This document shows, piece by piece, positions 9,290-17,410 of a stretch of 64,000 nt of DNA (the stretch's first letter is position 1; every line of letters starts with the position of its first letter). The notes below the pieces were generated by a model that had not been told where the DNA came from, did not search any database, and saw only the letters and a list, made by a program, of their open reading frames with translations. This DNA is from Woeseiaceae bacterium (GTDB lineage: Bacteria; Pseudomonadota; Gammaproteobacteria; Steroidobacterales; Woeseiaceae). The position numbers were made by a program, and so were the translations under genes. The stretch lies in contig JAHEFE010000011.1 in NCBI GenBank assembly GCA_024640365.1, positions 1 through 64,000 of the forward strand, given 5' to 3'.

Positions 9290-9427
9290 GACCCGTCCTT
9301 TTGTTTTTAATTGGGTTACTCACAAATTGGCGTTTATAGCACCCTGTTGCTGTTTTGGTTGATCAGCCTATATTACGTAAGAATAGTCACTTTGACAGTT
9401 TTTGATACTTCAACCACGGATTACACT

Positions 9428-9913
9428 ATGACCACGCTTCTCGTGAAACCAGCCCTGGACCCGCGAACCCTGGAAGAAAAAAGCGGTTCGCTATACCCAC
9501 CAAAGTTTGCCAAAGCAGTGTCCGGCCGTAGCAAGCGTGCTCTTGGCGATGCCTTTGGATTGCGGGATTTCGGCGTCAATCTGGTGCGATTGGCCCCGGG
9601 TGCCTGGTCAGCTCAGCGCCACTGGCACACCCTGGAGGATGAGTTCGTCTACGTCCTGCGCGGTGAGTTAACGCTCATAACGGATGAGGGCGAACAACGC
9701 CTGAGCCCTGGTATGACGGCTGGTTTCAAGGCAGGAACAGGCAACGGTCATCACCTGGTTAACCACACTGATAGCGAGGCAGAGTTTCTGGTGGTAGGCA
9801 CGCGCAACGATAACGATGCAGTGCATTATCCGGACATCGATCTGTTCTACCATCCCGGCACTAAAAGCCAGAACGGCTTTAGTCGTAAAAATGGCGAACC
9901 GGTAATTGACTAG
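9428..9913 (+). CDS. Cupin domain protein
   Basis: The frame is open from 9311, but the start is set at ATG 9428-9430 because the preceding translation is hydrophobic and unlike the family. The 161-residue product has a double-stranded beta-helix cupin core. Metal ligands appear in SAQRHWHTLEDEFVYVLRGE (motif 1) and in GNGHHLVN (motif 2), so a metal-dependent small-molecule function or metal-sugar binding is possible. This type is often annotated as a cupin without a known substrate. The 3' end overlaps korB, on the other strand, by 4 bp. Confidence 0.8.
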   Translation: MTTLLVKPALDPRTLEEKSGSLYPPKFAKAVSGRSKRALGDAFGLRDFGVNLVRLAPGAWSAQRHWHTLEDEFVYVLRGELTLITDEGEQRLSPGMTAGFKAGTGNGHHLVNHTDSEAEFLVVGTRNDNDAVHYPDIDLFYHPGTKSQNGFSRKNGEPVID

Positions 9914-10965
9914 CGGTAGCGAGCCTGCAATTTCTTGAGCGCGTCCTGACCCGGATTCAGATCTTCATATTTCAACGTCGATAACGGCGCATCCACGGTG
10001 CCTGATAACTCGTGCATGTCACCTTGGGTTTCATCGATATACAAGAGACCGGTAATAATTTCCCCTGCATTTACCCTGTCGCGCAGATAAGAAAAAGCAG
10101 CTGCCCGACTGGTCGGGTCATAATCCTTATCAACCTTGCGTAGAATTACCTTACTGCCATCGTGCATTTCAACTGGCATCGCCGCGCCTTCATCATAGGC
10201 GGCCTTGATTTCGCGAGCAGGCGGAATGAAGTCCGCGTCAATAACCTCGTGGAAAAACTGTCGGGTATGAGCATAGCTCTTGGTGGAACCAAGATGATCA
10301 TTAAAGGTTACGCAGGGACTAATAATGTCGAGTAACGCGAACCCATTGTGACGAATAGCACCCTTAATGAGGGGAACCAACTGCTTCTTGTCGCCCGAAA
10401 AACTACGTGCAATATAGGTCGCACCTAGCGCGATTGCAGTGCTCACGGGGTCTATGGGTGTCTGTTTATTGGCGGCGCCTTTTTTCGCTTTACTACCCAC
10501 GTCAGCTGAAGCAGAGAACTGCCCCTTGGTCAGCCCATACACGCCGTTGTTTTCGATCATGTAACACATGCTGACGTTGCGCCGAATAGCGTGCGCAAAC
10601 TGACCCATGCCAATGGACAGCGAATCGCCATCGCCTGAAACACCAATATAGGTGAGGTGGCGATTTGCAGCATTAGCACCAGTAGTAACCGATGGCATGC
10701 GGCCGTGAACCGAATTAAAACCGTGAGACTGGCTGACAAAATATGCAGGCGTTTTCGAAGAGCAACCAATACCACTCATCTTGCCGAGCATATGCGGCTC
10801 GATATTGAGCTCGAAAACCGCCTGGATGATCGCCGCTGTAATTGAATCATGTCCACAGCCGGCACAGAGCGTCGAAACCGCACCCTCGTAATCACGAGCA
10901 CTCAAGCCCAGCTTGTTGCGTGGTGCCTTGGGATGGGCGATTTTCGGTTTGCCTATATAACTCAT
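9910..10965 (-). CDS. korB: 2-oxoacid:ferredoxin oxidoreductase beta subunit
   Basis: The thiamine-diphosphate subunit of a 2-oxoglutarate/2-oxoacid:ferredoxin oxidoreductase, which decarboxylates a 2-oxoacid to the acyl-CoA and reduces ferredoxin. Cys34, Cys37 (CAGCGHDS), Cys68 (GIGCSS) and Cys218 (ISPCVT) fit the [4Fe-4S] site. GDGD at 111-114 with MIENNGVYG form the ThDP/Mg motif. The C-terminal 90 residues are an extension usual in this group. It lies 26 bp downstream of korA. 2-Oxoglutarate is the likeliest substrate from similarity to KorB, but pyruvate or indolepyruvate cannot be excluded. Confidence 0.92.
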   Translation of the reverse strand: MSYIGKPKIAHPKAPRNKLGLSARDYEGAVSTLCAGCGHDSITAAIIQAVFELNIEPHMLGKMSGIGCSSKTPAYFVSQSHGFNSVHGRMPSVTTGANAANRHLTYIGVSGDGDSLSIGMGQFAHAIRRNVSMCYMIENNGVYGLTKGQFSASADVGSKAKKGAANKQTPIDPVSTAIALGATYIARSFSGDKKQLVPLIKGAIRHNGFALLDIISPCVTFNDHLGSTKSYAHTRQFFHEVIDADFIPPAREIKAAYDEGAAMPVEMHDGSKVILRKVDKDYDPTSRAAAFSYLRDRVNAGEIITGLLYIDETQGDMHELSGTVDAPLSTLKYEDLNPGQDALKKLQARYR

Positions 10966-10991
10966 ATTTTTTCTCTATTTGAAACGACCGC

Positions 10992-12794
10992 TTAAGCGGC
11001 ACGCCCCTTGGAAATTTGCTCTTTAATTCTGTCAACCACGAAACAAGCCGTCATCGGCAACCCGTCATAATGCAGTACAGAGATCAATTTTCGCGGATCC
11101 GCATTGCCGTCCAGAAGCAATAATGACCTCAATTGTGCATCGCGATTTTGCTCAACCACATATACGCGATCGTGCTGGTCAATAAAATCGGTCACAGACT
11201 TGTTAAAAGGAAACGCCTTGACGCGGCAATAGTTAACGCCGATTCCATCGTCGGCCAACATATCAATGGCTTCACAAACCGCTCCATCACAACTCCCCAG
11301 GGACAAAATGGCCGTTTTATTGTCTGCTGAATAATTGATAACGGGTTCCGGAACCATCGTTCGCGCGGTTTCCCACTTGCGCAACAACCGCTCCATAACT
11401 TCTTGATATTCAGCAGAATCTTCTGTGTAGCCGCCAAACTTATTGTGACCTGAGCCACGCGTGAAGAACGACCCTTTGGGATGAACACCCGGTAACGTCC
11501 TATACGTGATCGCATCGCCATCAACATCCATGTAGCGATGAAACTTATCCATTCCTTCAAGCTGTTCGGCAGTCAGAACTTTGCCGCGATCAGGCTGATA
11601 ACTGTCATCCCATTTAAGCTCAGGGCACATCCAGTCATTCATACCTATGTCGAGATCAGACAGGACCATGACCGGCGTCTGCAATCTTTCAGCCAGATCA
11701 AAAGCGGTTGCCGCCATGTAGAAGCACTCTTCTGGATCCGCGGGAAACAGCAACACGTGCTTGGTATCGCCGTGCGAAGCATACGCACAAATCATCAAAT
11801 CGCACTGTTGCGTACGAGTTGGCATACCCGTCGATGGTCCTGTGCGCTGCACGTCGAAAATCACAGTAGGTACTTCAGCGTAATAAGCGAAACCGATGAA
11901 CTCACTCATCAGGGAGATGCCCGGCCCGCTGGTCGGTGTAAATGCTCTTGCACCATTCCACGATGCCCCAAGCACCATACCAATTGCAGCCAGTTCGTCT
12001 TCGGCCTGGATAATCGCAAACTTGTTTTTGCCCGTTGCCTCATCCACCCGATATTTTTGGCAAAATTTAGTAAAAGCATCCATCAAAGATGTTGACGGTG
12101 TAATCGGATACCAGGCGCCGACCGTTGCGCCAGCGTAAACACAGCCCAGTCCAGCCGCGGTATTACCGTCAATGATGATGTGCCCAGATGTTTTATCCAG
12201 CGGTTTAATTGTCGTAGACAGCGGACAGGCGAAATTTTTGACGGCATAGTCGTAACCGAGACGAATGGCCTCGAGGTTGGAATCGACCAGCTTGGGCTTG
12301 GCGGCGAAAGTTTCCTGCAGCAAAGTTGTAATAACGTTCAAATCGATATCGAGCAGAGCTGCAATGACGCCAACATAGGCAACATTTTTCATCAATACCC
12401 TGGCCCGCGCTCCCTGAAAATATTCGTTACACATTTTCGATAGCGGCACACCCAGGACATTAATATCGGTGCGCGTTAATAGTTTGCTGCGAGGCCAGGT
12501 CGAGTCATAGATCAACCAGCCACCAGGGGTAACTGCGGCGAGATCCTGTGAATACGTCTGCGCGTTCATTGCAACCATGATGTCTACGCGATCGGCGCGC
12601 GCCGCACGACCATCTTTGGTGACTCTGATTTCATACCAGGTTGGCAAACCCTGAATGTTGGACGGAAAATAGTTCTTACCGACAACTGGAACACCCATAC
12701 GAAAAATAGACTTCATCAGCAAACCATTGGCGCTCGCTGAACCGGTTCCATTAACCGTAGCTATTTTTATGACGACATCATTAACACTGGACAC
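10992..12794 (-). CDS. korA: 2-oxoacid:ferredoxin oxidoreductase alpha subunit (gamma-alpha fusion)
   Basis: A 600-residue subunit in the KorA layout: an N-terminal gamma domain (about 8-185, with VNGTGSASANGLL and IQGLPTWYEIR), then the pyrimidine-binding alpha domain (from about 205, with YPITPSTSLMDAF) and the C-terminal domain involved in CoA binding. It pairs with KorB to make the active enzyme. The start is GTG 12792-12794, with GAGG about 10 bp upstream. There is no fused ferredoxin domain, so the iron-sulfur partner is separate, probably the GltD-like protein encoded just upstream. Confidence 0.92.
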   Translation of the reverse strand: MSSVNDVVIKIATVNGTGSASANGLLMKSIFRMGVPVVGKNYFPSNIQGLPTWYEIRVTKDGRAARADRVDIMVAMNAQTYSQDLAAVTPGGWLIYDSTWPRSKLLTRTDINVLGVPLSKMCNEYFQGARARVLMKNVAYVGVIAALLDIDLNVITTLLQETFAAKPKLVDSNLEAIRLGYDYAVKNFACPLSTTIKPLDKTSGHIIIDGNTAAGLGCVYAGATVGAWYPITPSTSLMDAFTKFCQKYRVDEATGKNKFAIIQAEDELAAIGMVLGASWNGARAFTPTSGPGISLMSEFIGFAYYAEVPTVIFDVQRTGPSTGMPTRTQQCDLMICAYASHGDTKHVLLFPADPEECFYMAATAFDLAERLQTPVMVLSDLDIGMNDWMCPELKWDDSYQPDRGKVLTAEQLEGMDKFHRYMDVDGDAITYRTLPGVHPKGSFFTRGSGHNKFGGYTEDSAEYQEVMERLLRKWETARTMVPEPVINYSADNKTAILSLGSCDGAVCEAIDMLADDGIGVNYCRVKAFPFNKSVTDFIDQHDRVYVVEQNRDAQLRSLLLLDGNADPRKLISVLHYDGLPMTACFVVDRIKEQISKGRAA

Positions 12795-12861
12795 GCAAGT
12801 TCTACCTCAAACCAAGCGGCATTTACGCCGTTTATCCATGCAGCACACAAGCAGCCGCCTG

Positions 12862-14679
12862 TCAGGCCTTTGCAGCCTCTGTTTTCTGTTCTTCGCTACG
12901 CCGTTGTTCATCGGCAGCGTAAGGTAATTTGATAGCCGACTTCTGCATATCCCAGGCTCCGGTCGGGCAGCGCTCAGCACAAAGACTGCAGTGCACGCAG
13001 AGATCCTCGTCCTTCACCATGACCCGCCCCGTATGCGGCAAACCGCCGGATACGAACAGTGCCTGCTCGATATTCTCTGCAGGTGCCGACAAGCGAGTCC
13101 GCAATTCATCCTCATCAGCGTTTTCCGTGATCGTCAAACAATTGATAGGGCAGATATCGATACAAGCATCGCACTCAATACAGAGTTCGTCCTTGAAGAC
13201 CGTCTGAATATCGCAGTTCAGGCAGCGCTCTACTTCGTGCACGATCTGATCAACGGTAAAGCCGAGCTCTACCTCAATATCCAGCTTCTTGAAACGCTCC
13301 TTAAGATCCACGTGAGGCATCAAGCCGCGCACAGACGGATCGTAATCATTAGAGAAGCTCCATTCGTGCATACCCATCTTCTGACTGATGAGATTCAATC
13401 CGCGCGGCAATCGGTCATTAATATCTTCGCCCTGGCAATATCTATGAATTGAAATCGCCGCTTCATGCGAATGCGCTACCGCCCAGATAATATTCTTCGG
13501 GCCAAACGCTGAGTCGCCGCCGAAAAAGACTCCAGGGCGCCCGCTCATCATGGTCGTCTCATCAACGACTGGGCAATCCCACTCATTAAATTCGATACCG
13601 ATGTCGCGTTCGATCCACGGGAAAGCATTATCCTGGCCGATGGCCAAAATTACGTCGTCACAAGGGATCACCACTTCGCGAATAGCCCTACCACGATCGA
13701 TAGCGCCTTTCTCATCAACCTTATATTCCATCTCGTCAAACTTCATTCCGACCAGCTTGCCATTTTCAATGACAAACTCTTTTGGCGAGTGATTGATCAT
13801 GATTTCGACGTTTTCTTCTTCCGCGTCCTCAAGCTCCCATTCGGATGCCTTGAAGAACGCACGCGGCTTGCGGGCCATGACCTTGACGCTGTCCGCACCG
13901 ATACGCAACGCGCTTCGACAACAGTCCATCGCAGTATTGCCGACACCAATAATCAGTACCTTTTTGCCTATCGCTTTGATGTGCTCGAAGGCAACCGACT
14001 CCAGCCATTCAATGCCAATATGCACATTTTGAGTGTCATAACGGCCGGGCAACTTCAGCTCTTTACCCTTCGGGGCACCGGTACCAACAAATACAGCATC
14101 GAAACCGCCGTTGTCGAGCAACGATTTAAGGCTATCAATGCGGTGGTTGAGTTTAAGCTCCGCGCCCATGTCCAGGATGTATCCGATTTCTTCATCCAGT
14201 ACCTTCGGCGGCAGACGAAACTGCGGAATATTGGTCCGCATCAGTCCGCCGGTTTTAGCGAGGGCCTCGAAAATAGTGACCTCATAGCCCAGTGGCAGCA
14301 GATCGTTAGCAACACCCAACGAGGCGCAACCCGCTCCAAGCAAGGCCACCTTTTTACCGTTCGTCTGTTCCGGCTTTTTCGGCAATCGATCACGAATATC
14401 GTCCCGATGATCCGCGGCCACCCTCTTCAGGCGGCAAATTGCGACCGGTTTTTCCTCAACGCGACCGCGTCGACATGCCGGTTCGCAAGGCCGATCGCAG
14501 ACCCTCCCGAGTATCCCTGGAAACACGTTGGATTTACGATTTTCCATGTAAGCATCACTAAAATTGCCCTGGGCAATCATGCGGATGTACGTGGGAACGT
14601 CTGTATGTGCGGGACAAGCCCACTGGCAGTCGACTACTTTATGGAAATAGTCCGGCTTTGAGGTATCTGTTGGTTTCAT
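12862..14679 (-). CDS. GltD-like FAD oxidoreductase with C-terminal 2[4Fe-4S] ferredoxin domain
   Basis: A 605-residue flavoprotein of the glutamate synthase small-subunit type. The N-terminal Fe-S domain has Cys18, Cys22, Cys61, Cys65, Cys69 and Cys82. FAD- and NAD(P)-binding Rossmann motifs follow (VALLGAGCASLG near 110 and VLIIGVGNTAMD near 245). The C-terminus carries two ferredoxin clusters (CIECDACIDICP and CVHCSLCAERCP). Such proteins move electrons between NAD(P)H and ferredoxin. As first gene of the korA-korB operon it probably takes electrons from the oxidoreductase and passes them to NAD(P)+, or the reverse. True glutamate synthase is unlikely because gltB is absent. Confidence 0.88.
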   Translation of the reverse strand: MKPTDTSKPDYFHKVVDCQWACPAHTDVPTYIRMIAQGNFSDAYMENRKSNVFPGILGRVCDRPCEPACRRGRVEEKPVAICRLKRVAADHRDDIRDRLPKKPEQTNGKKVALLGAGCASLGVANDLLPLGYEVTIFEALAKTGGLMRTNIPQFRLPPKVLDEEIGYILDMGAELKLNHRIDSLKSLLDNGGFDAVFVGTGAPKGKELKLPGRYDTQNVHIGIEWLESVAFEHIKAIGKKVLIIGVGNTAMDCCRSALRIGADSVKVMARKPRAFFKASEWELEDAEEENVEIMINHSPKEFVIENGKLVGMKFDEMEYKVDEKGAIDRGRAIREVVIPCDDVILAIGQDNAFPWIERDIGIEFNEWDCPVVDETTMMSGRPGVFFGGDSAFGPKNIIWAVAHSHEAAISIHRYCQGEDINDRLPRGLNLISQKMGMHEWSFSNDYDPSVRGLMPHVDLKERFKKLDIEVELGFTVDQIVHEVERCLNCDIQTVFKDELCIECDACIDICPINCLTITENADEDELRTRLSAPAENIEQALFVSGGLPHTGRVMVKDEDLCVHCSLCAERCPTGAWDMQKSAIKLPYAADEQRRSEEQKTEAAKA

Positions 14680-14850
14680 TAACTCGATTCAATGTTCAGC
14701 AAACCTGAACTAACTTGCTTGTTCTGCAAGGGCTTTTGATAATTGCCGCTAGGATAATGGTATCGACCGGAAAGTAAACAATTTTGGGCCATATTTGCTC
14801 AAATTACGGTTGCTCGCTTGAATTGCCGTATTTATTGGCGCGAAATCTCT

Positions 14851-16188
14851 CTAGTCCTGGCGGAAAGCCAGGCGACTGCCCGCGATATCACCAGTAAGAG
14901 CACCTGCCTCGTAAACGACCCTGCCGTTAATGATCGTGGTATCGATCGTTGAGGAAAATACAGTGCCCTCATAGGGCGACCAGCCGCATTTATACAGGAC
15001 GCTCTCGCGAGTCACTGTCTGTGGCTTGTTTTCGTCAATCAGTACCAGGTCAGCGAAATAACCTTCGCGCACATAACCACGATCAACGACACCAAAAATG
15101 TCCGCCACCGCATGGCTGGTCTTATCAACGACGATCTCAATAGAGAACTCACCCTTGTGTACCTGCTCCAGCACGCTCAATAGCGCGTGTTGAACCAGCG
15201 GCAACCCGGCTGGCGCCTTGAAGTAGCTATTTTGTTTCTCGGCCCAGGTGTGCGGGGCGTGATCGGTCGCAATAATATCGATGCGGCCCTCATTAACTGC
15301 TTTGACCAGGGCCGCGCGATCAGCGGCGCGCTTGATCGCAGGATTGCATTTTATTTTACTCCCGTACTGCTCGTAATCCCTTTCGTCGAAATAAAGGTGA
15401 TGGACGCAAACCTCCGCAGTAATACGTTTATCAAGGCGATTAGCCGTACTGAAGTGAGCCATCTCTTTGGCGGTTGTAAGGTGCAACACGTGTAACTTGG
15501 TTCCGTGCCGCCGGGCAAGGTCAACGGCCAGACTTGATGAAACAAAACAAGAATCAGCTGATCGGATATTGGGATGCTCAGACATCGGCACGTCTTCGCC
15601 AAAAGCGAGCCGCGCCTTGGCTTCGTTTGCCCAAATGATTGGCGAATCCTCGCAGTGAGTGGCAACAAGGATCTGCGCATCGGCAAAAATACTCTCGAGC
15701 GCATCTCGATCGTCAACCAGCATATCGCCCGTAGACGCTCCCATGAATATCTTCACGCCACACGCTTCGCCCGGGCGCAGCGCTCTGATTTCATCAATAT
15801 TCTTGTTGGTGGCACCCAAATAGAAAGCATAGTTGGCCGTAGCTCGGCCAGCCGCCAGTTCGTACTTGGCAGCCAGGGCGTCGCGAGTGACCGTTAAAGG
15901 ATTCACATTGGGCATATCCATGAAACTGGTGATGCCCCCCGCCGCCGCTGCCGCTGACTCCGTCGCCATATCTCCCTTGGCCGTCAATCCAGGCTCACGA
16001 AAATGAACCTGATCATCAATCATGCCTGGGATCAGCGTCTTGCCAGCGGCATCAATAACACGCGCCCCGTCGCCAGCCGCAATTGAGTTCGCAATTCTGG
16101 TAATGCGATCGCCCTTAATCAGGACATCGACCTCTCTAATGAGGCCCTCGTTAACGAGCCGCGCATTCTTGATGAGTATTTGTGACAC
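14851..16188 (-). CDS. pyrC: Dihydroorotase (class I, PyrC-type amidohydrolase)
   Basis: Catalyses ring closure of N-carbamoyl-aspartate to dihydroorotate in pyrimidine synthesis. The 445-residue amidohydrolase has the dihydroorotase signature FREPG after the metal motif. The bridging carboxylated lysine is Lys146 in GVKIFMG, and the late metal Asp sits in IIATDHAPH. The usual HxH metal pair reads Q60-V-H62, so the first His is Gln. I recall the same DDQVHFREPG form in dihydroorotases of Bacteroidetes, so it is probably a genuine subfamily rather than a dead enzyme. It starts 2 bp after the prolyl aminopeptidase gene and is likely cotranscribed with it. Allantoinase is a less likely alternative. 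Confidence 0.88.
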   Translation of the reverse strand: MSQILIKNARLVNEGLIREVDVLIKGDRITRIANSIAAGDGARVIDAAGKTLIPGMIDDQVHFREPGLTAKGDMATESAAAAAGGITSFMDMPNVNPLTVTRDALAAKYELAAGRATANYAFYLGATNKNIDEIRALRPGEACGVKIFMGASTGDMLVDDRDALESIFADAQILVATHCEDSPIIWANEAKARLAFGEDVPMSEHPNIRSADSCFVSSSLAVDLARRHGTKLHVLHLTTAKEMAHFSTANRLDKRITAEVCVHHLYFDERDYEQYGSKIKCNPAIKRAADRAALVKAVNEGRIDIIATDHAPHTWAEKQNSYFKAPAGLPLVQHALLSVLEQVHKGEFSIEIVVDKTSHAVADIFGVVDRGYVREGYFADLVLIDENKPQTVTRESVLYKCGWSPYEGTVFSSTIDTTIINGRVVYEAGALTGDIAGSRLAFRQD

Positions 16189-16190
16189 CG

Positions 16191-17159
16191 CTATTTCCTG
16201 GCGAAATGATCTGTCGCCATGATGAGATTGTGAGTATTCCCCGCATCGAAAGCAGAGTGCCCGGAATCCGGAGAAATACGAAATTCAGCTTCGGGCCACG
16301 CCTGCGCCAATTCCCAGGCTGAAATCATGGGGCAAACAACATCGTACCGCCCTTGCACAATAATAGCTGGAATTTTGCGAATGCGATCGATGTTCTTCAG
16401 GAGCTGGTTTTCCTCCATAAATCCGTTGTTGACGAAGTAATGACACTCAATGCGAGCCATTGCCAATGCCATTTCCGCCTCGCCGAACTCCGCCGCCATT
16501 TCGGCATTGGGCAGTAGCAGGCTGGTGGATCCTTCCCACACGGACCATGCCCGCGCTGCTTTAAGGCGCACCTCAGCGTCCTCGCTCGTCAGTCGCTTGT
16601 GGTAGGCATGCAACATGTCATGTCGTTCGCTTTTCGGGATCGGTGCCAGGAATCCCTGCCACAAATCCGGAAATAACTCGCTGGCTCCGTGCTGATAAAA
16701 CCAGTCGATCTCTTTTTTACGCAGCATAAAAATGCCCCGTAACACGAGCTCGGTCACCCGCTCCGGGTGCGTCTGTGCATAGGCAAGCGCCAGCGTGCTG
16801 CCCCAGGACCCGCCAAACACCATCCAGCGATCGACTTGTAAAGCGGCACGCAGAATCTCAATGTCATTGACCAGATCCCAGGTCGTATTGTGCTCCAAAC
16901 CAGCGTGTGGACGACTCTTGCCGCTGCCACGCTGATCAAACAACACAATCCGGTAAATGTCGGGATTAAAGAAACGCCGCATACTGGCGCTGCAACCACC
17001 ACCTGGCCCGCCATGCAGGAACACAACGGGTTTGCCGTGCGGATTCCCGGATTCCTCATAATAAAGCTCATGGCCATCGCCGACCTTGAGATATCCAGTA
17101 TGGTTAGTTTCTGTGGCGGGATAGAGCGTCCGCCGAGCTATTTCAGTCTGGGGGGTCAT
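16191..17159 (-). CDS. pip: Prolyl aminopeptidase (S33 alpha/beta hydrolase)
   Basis: Releases N-terminal proline from peptides in the cytoplasm. The 322-residue sequence carries the oxyanion motif HGGPGGGCS, the family signature FDQRGSGKSRPH, and the nucleophile Ser in GGSWGSTLALAYA. The catalytic Asp and His fall in GRYDVVCP and DSGHSAF. The full-length match to bacterial proline iminopeptidases is strong. It is transcribed divergently from the M16 protease and is followed after 2 bp by pyrC. Confidence 0.94.
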   Translation of the reverse strand: MTPQTEIARRTLYPATETNHTGYLKVGDGHELYYEESGNPHGKPVVFLHGGPGGGCSASMRRFFNPDIYRIVLFDQRGSGKSRPHAGLEHNTTWDLVNDIEILRAALQVDRWMVFGGSWGSTLALAYAQTHPERVTELVLRGIFMLRKKEIDWFYQHGASELFPDLWQGFLAPIPKSERHDMLHAYHKRLTSEDAEVRLKAARAWSVWEGSTSLLLPNAEMAAEFGEAEMALAMARIECHYFVNNGFMEENQLLKNIDRIRKIPAIIVQGRYDVVCPMISAWELAQAWPEAEFRISPDSGHSAFDAGNTHNLIMATDHFARK

Positions 17160-17410
17160 AACATTCTTTTTTTGTTAACAAGAGCCGTAATACTACCCTT
17201 GTCAGCAATTTGAAACGAGTACGCGAAGATATTGCTCATTTCTCCAGCAAATATATATGGGAACCCCAAATGCGGAACAACTCGTCCGCACGACCGTATC
17301 TGGACGCGATGCCATGAAACCTTCTTTGGGTAACGCAGTCCGAACCGTATCCGGGCTCTGCTAGACTTCAGCAATAACCAAACAATAATTGACCCGCAAA
17401 GGCACCCCCA

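Noticed and set aside
9392-9427. TTGACA before the cupin gene as a -35 box
   Set aside because: No -10 element stands at a suitable distance before ATG 9428.
13789-14661. 290-codon open frame on the plus strand inside the GltD-like gene
   Set aside because: Antisense shadow of a strongly conserved Fe-S flavoprotein gene; no recognisable domain.
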